Assembly: GCA_013151415.1 (NCBI GenBank)
Contig: JAADII010000051.1
Coordinates: 1-42,457 of the forward strand
DNA: 42,457 bases
Direction: 5' to 3'
From: Chloroflexota bacterium
GTDB taxonomy: Bacteria; Chloroflexota; Anaerolineae; J102
Both the position numbers and the translations under genes were made by a program. How positions within the stretch are numbered: the stretch's first letter is position 1; the number at the start of each line of letters is the position of its first letter. Shown piece by piece: positions 15,308 to 23,344 of the stretch. The notes under the pieces were generated by a model, which searched no databases, was not told the DNA's origin, and was given only the letters and a program-made list of their open reading frames with translations.

Positions 15308-16635
15308 GCGATTATCTCTTACCCATCGCGATTATCGCGCTTCTCATCGTTATCAACGGGCTCTTTGTCGCGGCCGAGTTTGCGGTGGTGGCCGCTCCTT
15401 ACAGCCGCATTGCTCAACTCGCGGCCGAAGGCTCGGCCGCGGCCGCACGCGTGTTGCCCTGGCTGAAAGACCCTGAAAAGCGCAACCGCTACATTGGCGC
15501 GGCCCAGGTGGGCATCACCATCGCCAGCTTGGGCCTGGGCATGTATGGTGAAGAGACCGTGGTCGCCTGGCTCTTGCCCCCGCTGGAGCATTATCTTGGT
15601 TTGAGCGAAGCCGCGCTGCACACCGTCGCCGTAATTATTGGCGTGGGCATTCTCACCTATCTCCATGTGGTGGTGGGCGAAATGATTCCCAAGAGCCTGG
15701 CCATTCAATCGGCCGAAGCGACGCTTCTTGGCCTGGCTCGATTTATGGCTGTGGTGCAAAAACTATTTTCGCCATTGATCCTTTCGCTCAACGCCGCGGC
15801 CAATCTTATCACGCGGCTTATGGGCATCCCGCCGGCCGGAGAAAAGGACCGTCTCTTCTCGTCGGAGGAATTGGAATACATTGTCGAAGAGGCCGTGTTG
15901 GAGGGATTGCTCGATCCCTCTGAGCGCATCTATGTGGAGAATATCTTCGATCTTTCAGAACGCACGGTTGGGCAAGTGATGACCCCGCGCAACCGAATTG
16001 TGGGCATTGAGCACACGGCTCGGCCCGAAGAAGTCATCGCCTTTATTTGCGCCAATCGTTACTCGCGCTATCCGGTCTACGAAGAAGACCTGGATCATGT
16101 ATTGGGCGTGGTTCATGTCAAATCGGTGGCGCGCGAGTTGGCCAATGGCGGCCGCGAGTTCGATATCACGGCGCTCATGAAAGAGCCGCTGATTGCACCC
16201 GAAATGACGCGCGTCAGCGAGATGCTCCGCCTCTTTCGACAGAAGAAAGAGTATCTGGCCATTGTCATTGATGAATATGGCGGCGTAGCCGGCCTGGTGA
16301 CCATGGAGGACCTGATGGAGGAGGTCGTGGGTGAGATCCAGGATGAATATGATCAGGAAACGCCGCCCATTCGCGAGATCGACGATCATCTGCTGGAAGT
16401 TCGGGGTGATGTTTTATTGGATGAACTGAACCAGCATTACGATCTACGTCTTTATAGTCGCGACGCCGACACGGTGGGCGGGCTAGTCATGGCCCTGTTG
16501 GGCCGCGTGCCCCAGGTCGGGGATGAGGTCGAGTTGCAGGGCGTGCGGCTGAGCGTTCAATCGGTGGATGGCATGGCCGTGGGCGCGGTGCGCGTGCATT
16601 TGCCGCTAAGAGAGGAGACGCAGTCGGACGCGTGA
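15301..16635 (+). CDS. CNNM/CorC-type membrane protein, paralogue 2
   Basis: This 444-residue protein has the same domain order as its upstream neighbour: DUF21 membrane region (GLFVAAEFAVVAAPYSR, GAAQVGITIASLGLG), CBS pair (VMTPRNRIVG, IVIDEYGGVAGLVTMEDLME) and CorC_HlyC domain (DADTVGGLVMALLGRVP). The two are clearly related but not near-identical, so this is an old duplication. Its start overlaps the previous stop by 7 bases, and its own stop overlaps the HtrA GTG start (GTGA, 16632-16635), showing tight translational coupling of three envelope genes. Likely role: cation (magnesium) efflux regulated by nucleotide binding to the CBS pair. Direct evidence for the ion is absent. Confidence 0.88.
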   Translation: MVSDYLLPIAIIALLIVINGLFVAAEFAVVAAPYSRIAQLAAEGSAAAARVLPWLKDPEKRNRYIGAAQVGITIASLGLGMYGEETVVAWLLPPLEHYLGLSEAALHTVAVIIGVGILTYLHVVVGEMIPKSLAIQSAEATLLGLARFMAVVQKLFSPLILSLNAAANLITRLMGIPPAGEKDRLFSSEELEYIVEEAVLEGLLDPSERIYVENIFDLSERTVGQVMTPRNRIVGIEHTARPEEVIAFICANRYSRYPVYEEDLDHVLGVVHVKSVARELANGGREFDITALMKEPLIAPEMTRVSEMLRLFRQKKEYLAIVIDEYGGVAGLVTMEDLMEEVVGEIQDEYDQETPPIREIDDHLLEVRGDVLLDELNQHYDLRLYSRDADTVGGLVMALLGRVPQVGDEVELQGVRLSVQSVDGMAVGAVRVHLPLREETQSDA

Positions 16636-17873
16636 CGAACATGACTGCTCGTTCTCGTTTCTCTGCGTTTTTGTTATTGTTTTTCGTAGCGCTCTTTGCC
16701 TGTAGCGGCGGGCTTAGCGCGGGGTTGCTGGTGGGCATGAATGCGTCCTCTTTATTCCCAGCGCTTTCGCCCGCGATAGAGCCCACTTTGCCGGCCGCGG
16801 CTTCCCAGGCGGCTTCACCCGCCCCCCCCACTCCCACCCCTTCGCCCGTTCCGCTCCCCTCTGTTTCCGACGCATCCGATCCCGAAGCGTCGCTCATCGC
16901 GCTCTACCGAAACGCCAGTCCGGCCGTGGTGAACATCACCACCCGAATTCTGCGCCGCGATTTCTTTTTCGGCGTTGTGCCTGAAAGCGGGTCGGGTTCG
17001 GGTTTTGTATGGGATGCTCAGGGACATATTGTCACCAACTATCATGTCATCGAAGACGCCAGCAGCATCGATGTAAGCTTTGGCGAAGACTTGATCTTCG
17101 AAGCCGAGGTGGTTGGCGTGGATCCGCCCAACGATCTGGCCGTGCTTCGAGTTCCCGAATTGCCGTCCGGCGTTCAGCCTTTGCCGCTGGGCGATTCGGG
17201 CGCCTTGGAGGTGGGGCAAATGGTGGTGGCCATTGGCAATCCCTTTGGTCAATTCCAGCGCACCCTCACTTTTGGCGTTATTAGCGCGCTAAATCGCACC
17301 ATCGAAGTGCAAAACGAGCGCGTGTTGCGCGGGATCATTCAGACGGATGCGGCCATCAATCGCGGCAACTCGGGAGGGCCTTTGCTCGATTTGCAAGGCC
17401 GCGTGATCGGCATCACCACGGCGATTTATTCGCCTACCGGCGCAAACGCGGGCATTGGTTTGGTTATTCCCATCAATACGGCCAAGCGCGTGGTTCCCGT
17501 GCTCATTGCCGAAGGGCGATACCGACATCCCTGGCTGGGCATCGAGAATTTGGGTTACGCCATCACCCCCAACCTGGCTCACGTGCTGGACCTTCCCGTC
17601 ACTCAGGGGCTTCTCATTGCTCGAGTTTATCCTCATTCGCCCGCGGCTCTGGCTGGCGTGCGTGGGGCCACGCGCGAGATTTATTTAGGCAATCGTCGCG
17701 TGCTCATCGGCGGCGACATTCTCACTGCCATCAATGGTCATCCCCTCAAGAGTTGGGAGGACCTAAACGCCTATTTGGAAGAAAACACCCGCGTCGGCCA
17801 AACCGTGACCCTGGAAATCCTTCGCGGCGACCAGCAACTCGAGATCGCCGTGGTGGTGGGCGAAGCGCCATAA
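16632..17873 (+). CDS. HtrA/DegP-type serine protease with one PDZ domain
   Basis: This 413-residue protein is an envelope quality-control protease. An N-terminal hydrophobic segment (RFSAFLLLFFVALFACSGG) serves as a signal anchor; a lipobox-like LFAC is present but weak. After a Pro/Ala linker the trypsin-like domain carries the triad H138 (TNYHVIED), D168 (PPNDLAVL) and S247 (NRGNSGGPLLD). A single C-terminal PDZ domain (about 300-405) contains RVLIGGDILTAINGHPLK. The start is GTG 16632, overlapping the CNNM2 stop; ATG 16641 three codons on is an alternative. Coupling to the two CNNM genes suggests it may act on or with them, which is inference. The 3' end converges with the tRNA gene 10 bases away. 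Confidence 0.9.
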   Translation: MTNMTARSRFSAFLLLFFVALFACSGGLSAGLLVGMNASSLFPALSPAIEPTLPAAASQAASPAPPTPTPSPVPLPSVSDASDPEASLIALYRNASPAVVNITTRILRRDFFFGVVPESGSGSGFVWDAQGHIVTNYHVIEDASSIDVSFGEDLIFEAEVVGVDPPNDLAVLRVPELPSGVQPLPLGDSGALEVGQMVVAIGNPFGQFQRTLTFGVISALNRTIEVQNERVLRGIIQTDAAINRGNSGGPLLDLQGRVIGITTAIYSPTGANAGIGLVIPINTAKRVVPVLIAEGRYRHPWLGIENLGYAITPNLAHVLDLPVTQGLLIARVYPHSPAALAGVRGATREIYLGNRRVLIGGDILTAINGHPLKSWEDLNAYLEENTRVGQTVTLEILRGDQQLEIAVVVGEAP

Positions 17874-17883
17874 AAACAAACAA

Positions 17884-17956
<73 letters not shown>

Positions 17957-17967
17957 GGATTGTGTAA

Positions 17968-17997
17968 ATTATAATCGGCAAACGCGTTTTGTGTCAA
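17968..17997 (-). promoter_or_regulatory. Consensus promoter of tRNA-Lys
   Basis: On the minus strand a perfect TTGACA (17992-17997) and a perfect TATAAT (17968-17973) are separated by 18 bases. The predicted start is about 5 bases before the tRNA. Confidence 0.8.
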
Positions 17998-18058
17998 ACC
18001 TGGGCGCTTCAGGCGCGTTTCCTTTCGCGCATTCGCATCGTCGTATCGCCTTTTTCTT

Positions 18059-19939
18059 ATGAACCGCCTATTCTCCCGAACACCCCCCTACGCGCTTCTC
18101 ATTGTTAGTTTGGGGCTATATGCCATCACCCTGGCGCCCACGGTCGTCACCCTTTTCGACGACTCATTGGAATTGCAGCTGGCCTTGCCCACTCTGGCTA
18201 TCATTCATCCTACGGGCTATCCTCTTTATTCCATTTTAGGTTGGTTGGCGGTCAAACTTATTCCCCTGGGTGACGCCGCCTATAGAGCGAATCTTTTCTC
18301 TGCCCTGGCTGCGGCGGGGGCCGTGGTCATGCTCTACGCGGTCGCTCGTCGGCTGGGCTCATTGGCCCTTCCCGCGCTCGCGGCCGCGCTTCTTTTCGCT
18401 ATTGGCCCGGTTTGGTGGTCTCAGGCCACCATCGCCGAGGTCTACGCCCTTCAAGGGTTCCTTACCCTCATCATACTTTTCGCCCTCCTTCGGTGGGATG
18501 AATGCATCGCTGCGAGCAAAATCGGTCTCAATGGCCACCGCGCGTCGATGCAGGGCCGATTTTCCGCCAATGCATGGCTTACTTTCGTTGGTTTCAGCTT
18601 TGGGTTGGGTTTGGCGCATCATCGTCTCACCCTCTTGCTCATGCCGCCCGCGCTTCTTTTCATTTTTTGGACAGCTCCCAACCTGATTCGTCGGCCTCGC
18701 GTCTGGCTTGCTCCCATCCTTGCTTTTTTCATCCCGCTTCTTCTTTATTTCACCATACCCTTACGCAGTCACATCGGCTCTCTCGATGGAACCTACGCAC
18801 AAATTGGCTTTTGGGGATGGATTTTGGGCGGCGGATACAGTGTTTTCTTGCGCGACAACCCTTTTGGCGTAGAGCGCGACCTCTTTGACCTTTTGCGCAT
18901 TGCTCTCGATCAATATGGCTGGCTCGGCTTTCTGGCTGCGCTTCCCGGCTATTCCATTTGGCGTGAAAAACCACGCCAGTTCACCCTTCTCTTTCTCATC
19001 GGCCTGATAGACCTTCTCTTCGCGTCTCGCTACCTTGTCGCGGATATCGAAGTCTTTCTCATCCCGCTTTTCATTGTTTGGGCTCTCTTCCTCGCGGTTG
19101 GTCTCACTGCGTTCTTGCGATTTCTCGCCCCTTTGTTTTCTCGAGCCGCCTTCACCCCTTTGTCTCGGCTCTTCGCGCTTTTTCTTATCCTTTGGCCACT
19201 TCTTCTCATCCCATCTCGGCTGCCCCAGCAAGATCGCAGTCAACCGCCCGCTCGCGCTTGGGGCGTTTACGACTATGGATTGGACATGATGGAGCATATG
19301 GAAGTTGGAGGCTCGGTTGTGGGTTTGCTTGGCGAAATGACGCTTATTCGTTATTTCCAGCGCACAGAAGGGCTTCGTTTAGATATCGAAACCGTGGCCG
19401 CTGATCCCGAGCCTGAGCGATTGGCCGCGATTCGCGATCGAGTCGAAAAGGCTCGCCCCACCTACACCACCCGCCCCCTCACCGGTCTGGCCGAAGCCTA
19501 CAGCCTTGAGGCGGCCGGCCCACTTGTTCGCGTCTGGCCGGCCGCCGCGACGCGTCAACATCGTCTTGTCAACGCGGTTTCAGCGCCTCTTACGCCGCAA
19601 ATTTCACTCATCGGCTGGCAAACCACTTTGCGCCATCTTCGCAGCGGTCCGGCGCTGCGGGTCGAGCTTCTATGGCGCGTGCACGCCGTTCCTGAAGCCG
19701 ATTTCAAAATATCGGCTCGCGTCCTCGCGGCCGATGGTCAGCCATTGGCTCAGAAAGACGATTTTCCTGTTCACAATGCGTATCCTCCCACTCGTTGGCG
19801 CGCAGGCGAGACCATTCTCGACGCCTATGATCTTCTCCTGCCTGCAACGACCGCGCCTCTCTCGCGTTTGCAGATCATTGCGTATGATCCGCAAACTGGT
19901 CAGGAGATCGCGCGTTGGGAGCAAGACCTGAACGAGTGA
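18059..19939 (+). CDS. DUF2723 family membrane protein (predicted protein glycosyltransferase)
   Basis: This 626-residue protein has about 10-11 transmembrane helices in the first 380 residues and a soluble C-terminal part. The N-terminal loop with DDSLELQLALPTLAIIHPTG and YPLYSILGWLAVKL is the signature of DUF2723, related to GT-C protein O-mannosyltransferases such as TMEM260. The acidic pair in the first extracellular loop (DD at about 34-35) is where GT-C enzymes place catalytic acids. The C-terminal region (about 480-626) looks like a beta-rich domain that I do not recognise. It probably glycosylates envelope proteins from a lipid-linked sugar; sugar and target are unknown. No Shine-Dalgarno is clear before ATG 18059. 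Confidence 0.75.
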   Translation: MNRLFSRTPPYALLIVSLGLYAITLAPTVVTLFDDSLELQLALPTLAIIHPTGYPLYSILGWLAVKLIPLGDAAYRANLFSALAAAGAVVMLYAVARRLGSLALPALAAALLFAIGPVWWSQATIAEVYALQGFLTLIILFALLRWDECIAASKIGLNGHRASMQGRFSANAWLTFVGFSFGLGLAHHRLTLLLMPPALLFIFWTAPNLIRRPRVWLAPILAFFIPLLLYFTIPLRSHIGSLDGTYAQIGFWGWILGGGYSVFLRDNPFGVERDLFDLLRIALDQYGWLGFLAALPGYSIWREKPRQFTLLFLIGLIDLLFASRYLVADIEVFLIPLFIVWALFLAVGLTAFLRFLAPLFSRAAFTPLSRLFALFLILWPLLLIPSRLPQQDRSQPPARAWGVYDYGLDMMEHMEVGGSVVGLLGEMTLIRYFQRTEGLRLDIETVAADPEPERLAAIRDRVEKARPTYTTRPLTGLAEAYSLEAAGPLVRVWPAAATRQHRLVNAVSAPLTPQISLIGWQTTLRHLRSGPALRVELLWRVHAVPEADFKISARVLAADGQPLAQKDDFPVHNAYPPTRWRAGETILDAYDLLLPATTAPLSRLQIIAYDPQTGQEIARWEQDLNE

Positions 19940-19945
19940 GGGCTG

Positions 19946-19965
19946 AGCCGCATCAAGATGCGGCT
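19946..19965. terminator. Hairpin between convergent genes
   Basis: A perfect 9-base inverted repeat (AGCCGCATC and GATGCGGCT, two bases between) lies at the junction of two convergent genes. No T-run follows on either strand, so intrinsic termination is only possible, not shown. Confidence 0.3.
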
Positions 19966-20672
19966 GGCCGAGCGGCTTGTGCGTCTGGAATGATATCCAA
20001 CTCGCGGGTGGCGATCATGAAACCAAGGAACATGAGCACCGCGCCCAAGAATTCGCCCACATAAAGCGTGTAGGGAATGCCCGCCCGCTGAAATGCACCG
20101 CCAAACGCCGGGGCCAGCGCGCCCACGGCGATGAGAATGTTGCCCACCGTGCGATGAAGCAGCACGCGTTTGCGCCAGAAAAGCCATGCCGAATAAATGG
20201 CTCCGCCCACCAGCAAGAACACGCCATAAAGATTAAAGAAAGGCGTTAGCACCCTCACGCCAGGCGTTATGATGGCATGACCGCTCAATTCTCCGCCGAT
20301 CATTCGAGTGGGATCGAGTTCGGCCGTGAACACCTTGAACGTGGCGTAAATGGAGCCGACCAGCAAAATCCAAAACAAAATCCAGGCTGTGCGTTTTTTC
20401 ATGAGCAAAAAGGCCGTGCCCTGCCCTAACCAGGCCGCGACCAGCACCGCTCCGAAAAGATACCACAATCGATACACCAGCGGATTCCACCCAATCAACC
20501 CGTAATAAGCCTCCATGGCCCCCCCGATGCCATAAAACACCAGGCCGACGCCCCAAAAAAGCAAATGCAAACGACGACGATGGCGCCATCGTCTGAACAC
20601 GAAAAATGCAAATACAAAAGTGATGATCGAGGAAAGGAGCGGCAAAACGCCGTTGAGCAAATCAGCTGACAT
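19953..20672 (-). CDS. Seven-helix membrane protein of unknown function
   Basis: This 239-residue protein has about seven hydrophobic helices and short loops. The first helix pair is linked by a very basic loop (RRWRHRRRLH), so the N-terminus is probably outside. Conserved-looking features include GGAMEAYYG in the second helix and LHRTVGNILIAVGALAPAFGGA late in the protein. I cannot assign a family; it could be a small sensor or carrier. ATG 20672 is supported by CAGGAG about 9 bases upstream. A tiny membrane protein gene lies 45 bases upstream on the same strand, and both probably use the consensus promoter at 20898-20927. Confidence 0.65.
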   Translation of the reverse strand: MSADLLNGVLPLLSSIITFVFAFFVFRRWRHRRRLHLLFWGVGLVFYGIGGAMEAYYGLIGWNPLVYRLWYLFGAVLVAAWLGQGTAFLLMKKRTAWILFWILLVGSIYATFKVFTAELDPTRMIGGELSGHAIITPGVRVLTPFFNLYGVFLLVGGAIYSAWLFWRKRVLLHRTVGNILIAVGALAPAFGGAFQRAGIPYTLYVGEFLGAVLMFLGFMIATRELDIIPDAQAARPAAS

Positions 20673-20717
20673 GATGACAGACTCCTGCGAAAGTGTTCAA
20701 GACGGATTAGGCGCTGT

Positions 20718-20855
20718 TCATTCCGGCCACCAGCCGAAGAGAACAGCCACCGCGATGATCCCCACCAGCGCGGTGAGGATCACCAAAATGACCAACACGA
20801 TGGGGATGACGCGTTCGTAAGCCGAAGGCGCCTGGCGGGGTTTCCGTTCATTCAT
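20718..20855 (-). CDS. 45-residue single-helix membrane protein
   Basis: This tiny protein has a basic, proline-containing N-terminus (MNERKPRQAPSAYERV), one long hydrophobic helix (IPIVLVILVILTALVGIIAV) and the C-terminal sequence LFGWWPE. ATG 20855 follows a strong promoter by about 36 bases with AAGGCGA as a plausible ribosome site. No family is recognised. Such peptides often modulate a neighbouring membrane complex; the seven-helix protein just downstream is the obvious candidate, by position only. Confidence 0.6.
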   Translation of the reverse strand: MNERKPRQAPSAYERVIPIVLVILVILTALVGIIAVAVLFGWWPE

Positions 20856-20897
20856 GATCGCCTTAAACTTGAGTAAAGTTGCAATAAATTGGCAAAA

Positions 20898-20927
20898 ATT
20901 ATACAAGGAGGAAGCGCATTGTGTCAA
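20898..20927 (-). promoter_or_regulatory. Consensus promoter for the two small membrane protein genes
   Basis: On the minus strand a perfect TTGACA (20922-20927) and a perfect TATAAT (20898-20903) are separated by 18 bases, the same arrangement as the tRNA-Lys promoter. Confidence 0.75.
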
Positions 20928-20951
20928 AACACTCTTTGCCTTCGAACGCGA

Positions 20952-20980
20952 TTGACAACCGGCGCACAACCTGTTAAGCT
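20952..20980 (+). promoter_or_regulatory. Promoter candidate for the eRF1-like gene
   Basis: TTGACA (20952-20957), 17 bases, TAAGCT (20975-20980). The -10 is imperfect. It would give a leader of roughly 197 bases. Confidence 0.45.
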
Positions 20981-21183
20981 TGTAATAGGTTCGTGAAGGA
21001 AGGTATCTCTGCGCTCGTCTATGCGGCTTTGATGTGCAGGAGACGCTGACACTAATGACCATGCTTGACTAATCGATTATCCTTGCGGCAGTGAACCCTT
21101 GGGGCGTTGCAACGTCCGGCGTTCGCTGCCGTTTGTTTTTCATATCACGCGCCCTTTGGGCTCATATATCAAGGAGGCGAATC

Positions 21184-22281
21184 ATGCTACGCGAGTCGGA
21201 TTTGCGCGAGTTGGTCGAATTTGACGGGCGGGGCAACCCGGTTTTGAGCCTCTATTTGAACGTGGATCCTCGCCATGTATCTGTTGATCGATATAAACTT
21301 AAGCTTCGCCACCTTTTCGAAGACGCGCACGACGTTGACCCCGCGGATCGGGCGCGCGTCGAGCGCTTTTTCGATCTCGAATATGACCGTCAGGCCCGGG
21401 GCGTCGCTTGTTTTTCCTGTCAGAAGCAAGGGTTTTGGCGAGCATTCACTTTCAACGTCCCTGTAGAAAACGCGATTATGGTGGATCGTCGGCCTTTGGT
21501 GCGTCGTCTTGTCGATCTGTTGGAAACCTATGGTTATTTGGGCGTGGTGGCCATCGACCGGCAAGGCGCGCGTTTTTTCTCATTCCACCTTGGTTCATTG
21601 GAAGAGGCCGCCGGTGAGCTGGGTGAAGATGTAAAGCGTCACAAACAGGGTGGCTGGGCTGCGTCTCGATATCAACGTCATGAAGATGAAGCCGCGCTGA
21701 GAAATCTGCGCCGCGTCGCGGAACTTACAGAGACTTACACTCGTCAATATGGATGGCGACGGCTTGTCCTGGCCGGCGCTGATGACAATCTGGCCGCGTT
21801 CCAGCACATGCTTTCGCCCGAAATGAGGCGGTTGGTGGTGGGAACCACGCCTCTGGATCCCAACGCCAGCATTCAGCAAGTGCGCGAACGGGCCGAAACC
21901 GTGGCCTTAGAGGCTCGACAGGACTACCAACGCCGGCTCGCCGCCGACTTGGTGGTGGCCGCAGGCAAAGGCGCTGGCGCGGCCCTGGGCCTCAATCCCA
22001 CTTTAGATGCGCTGCAAAGCGGACGCGTGTATCAGTTGCTCTTCACCGAAAAATACGAGACGCCCAATGGATTGGTGCGTCGTTGCACAGCCTGCGATTA
22101 TCTTTCCACCGAAGCCGCCAATGGGTGCCCCATCTGTGGACGCGCCACCGAACCTTTGCCCGACGCGGTGAACACCATAGCCAGACGAGCCATTGCCCAA
22201 GGCGCTCAGGTGATCATTTTGCCACCCAGCAATCCGCTCAACGAACAAGGTGAGAATATTGGCGCATTCCTTCGCTATTGA
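21184..22281 (+). CDS. Bacterial eRF1/Vms1-like protein (baeRF family) with zinc ribbon
   Basis: This 365-residue protein has the layout of the bacterial archaeo-eukaryotic release-factor-like families. The N-terminal region includes NPVLSLYLNVDP. A central domain has a GGQ-like loop KQGGWAASRYQR (Q155-G156-G157-W158). The C-terminal L7Ae/eRF1-like domain carries a zinc ribbon, C301-x2-C304-x10-C315-x2-C318. Related proteins (eRF1, Vms1/ANKZF1) cleave peptidyl-tRNA on the ribosome. In the bacterial group the role is less clear, with proposals of ribosome rescue or stress response. The glutamine of GGQ is not in the canonical place, so catalysis is open. ATG 21184 follows AAGGAGG (21171-21177) by 6 bases. 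The next gene starts 7 bases downstream. Confidence 0.7.
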   Translation: MLRESDLRELVEFDGRGNPVLSLYLNVDPRHVSVDRYKLKLRHLFEDAHDVDPADRARVERFFDLEYDRQARGVACFSCQKQGFWRAFTFNVPVENAIMVDRRPLVRRLVDLLETYGYLGVVAIDRQGARFFSFHLGSLEEAAGELGEDVKRHKQGGWAASRYQRHEDEAALRNLRRVAELTETYTRQYGWRRLVLAGADDNLAAFQHMLSPEMRRLVVGTTPLDPNASIQQVRERAETVALEARQDYQRRLAADLVVAAGKGAGAALGLNPTLDALQSGRVYQLLFTEKYETPNGLVRRCTACDYLSTEAANGCPICGRATEPLPDAVNTIARRAIAQGAQVIILPPSNPLNEQGENIGAFLRY

Positions 22282-22288
22282 ATGATAG

Positions 22289-23284
22289 ATGAACCGCACC
22301 AACAACGTTCTTCTTCAGCAAATTCTTATTGCATTGGTGGTGGCGGTGGCCGTCTTCACCGTGGGCTTGCTTGCCATCACCTTTGCTTTGCGCGCGAACG
22401 CGGGACGCACGCCGCCGCCCACCCCCACAGTAGACTTGGCCAGCTTACCCTTCACGCCCATTTTCACCCCAACCCCCGCACCCAGGCCGACATTCACGCC
22501 CACCGCCACTTCCACCCTGGCTGCCACGCCTTCGGCCACTGCAACCGCCACGCCCACCCCCACGGTTTCGCCCACGCCCACCCCAACCGTCGAGCCGTCG
22601 CCTTCGCCGACGCCGCGGCCCACGCCATATGCGGGGCCTTTGCGCCAGAATGGCGGTGACTATACAATCGTTCGTCGCGAAGGCATTGTGGTCAATGCAG
22701 ACCTGAGCGACTGGCGGGATGTCGCGCCCTTGCTGGTCGCGAGCGTTCAGCAAGGCGCCGACAATGTCACCGGTCCTGAAGACCTTGCCGCCTTCATTCG
22801 CATGGCCTGGGACGACGCCTTCCTTTATTATGTGGCCGAAGTGGGCGATGATGTGCATGTCCAGGCCTTGCGCAGTTATCAGATTTTCAATGGCGATTCG
22901 GTCGAATTGTGGCTCGATACGGACCTGGCCGGAGATTTCAACGATGTTGGCCTGAACGCCGACGATTATCAATTTGGTTTTTCCGCTGGCGATTTTATCA
23001 GCAGCCCTGCGGAAGCGGTGGTTTGGTATCCGCGACGCAGCCCGCAATGGAACGCCTTGATTCAGATAGCCGCTCAACCCGTTGGACAAGGTTATATCAT
23101 AGAAGCCGCGATTCCCTGGAGCCTCCTTGGCTTACAACCCGTCGCGGGGATGGTCATGGGCTTTGCCGTGGGTGTCAACGACAACGACGTTCCCGCCACC
23201 GCGGCCCAGCAAACCATCCTTGTCTCGCCCCCGACCATGTTCTGGGGCCGGCCCACCACCTTCGCCAACCTGCGCTTCGAGTAG
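22289..23284 (+). CDS. Membrane-anchored CBM9-like carbohydrate-binding surface protein
   Basis: In this 331-residue protein an N-terminal transmembrane anchor (about 10-32) is followed by a Thr/Pro-rich stalk (about 42-115) and one C-terminal beta-sandwich domain. The domain has the hallmarks of CBM9/DOMON-type sugar-binding modules: VNADLSDWRDVAPLLVAS, MAWDDAFLYYVAEVGDD, GDSVELWLDTDL and GYIIEAAIPWSLLGL. It lies 7 bases after the eRF1-like gene, so they share a transcript, though no functional link is obvious. The stalk resembles that of the 10714-12234 protein. It probably binds polysaccharide or a ligand at the outer cell surface. Confidence 0.75.
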   Translation: MNRTNNVLLQQILIALVVAVAVFTVGLLAITFALRANAGRTPPPTPTVDLASLPFTPIFTPTPAPRPTFTPTATSTLAATPSATATATPTPTVSPTPTPTVEPSPSPTPRPTPYAGPLRQNGGDYTIVRREGIVVNADLSDWRDVAPLLVASVQQGADNVTGPEDLAAFIRMAWDDAFLYYVAEVGDDVHVQALRSYQIFNGDSVELWLDTDLAGDFNDVGLNADDYQFGFSAGDFISSPAEAVVWYPRRSPQWNALIQIAAQPVGQGYIIEAAIPWSLLGLQPVAGMVMGFAVGVNDNDVPATAAQQTILVSPPTMFWGRPTTFANLRFE

Positions 23285-23344
23285 GTTCCAGATTCAGAGT
23301 TCAAGCCTTTTCCTTTTGCCTCATACGTAACGCGAGACGCGATC

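Larger units (their letters stand above)
20856..21183. other. 328-bp divergent regulatory region
   Basis: It holds two back-to-back promoters (20898-20927 minus, 20952-20980 plus) and then a leader of almost 200 bases before the plus-strand gene. The leader contains only two very short possible peptides (4-6 codons) and no structure that I can identify. Confidence 0.5.

Noticed and set aside
23285-23344. CtsR or CIRCE site before clpC
   Set aside because: No tandem GGTCAAA-type heptads and no TTAGCACTC palindrome are present in the gap.
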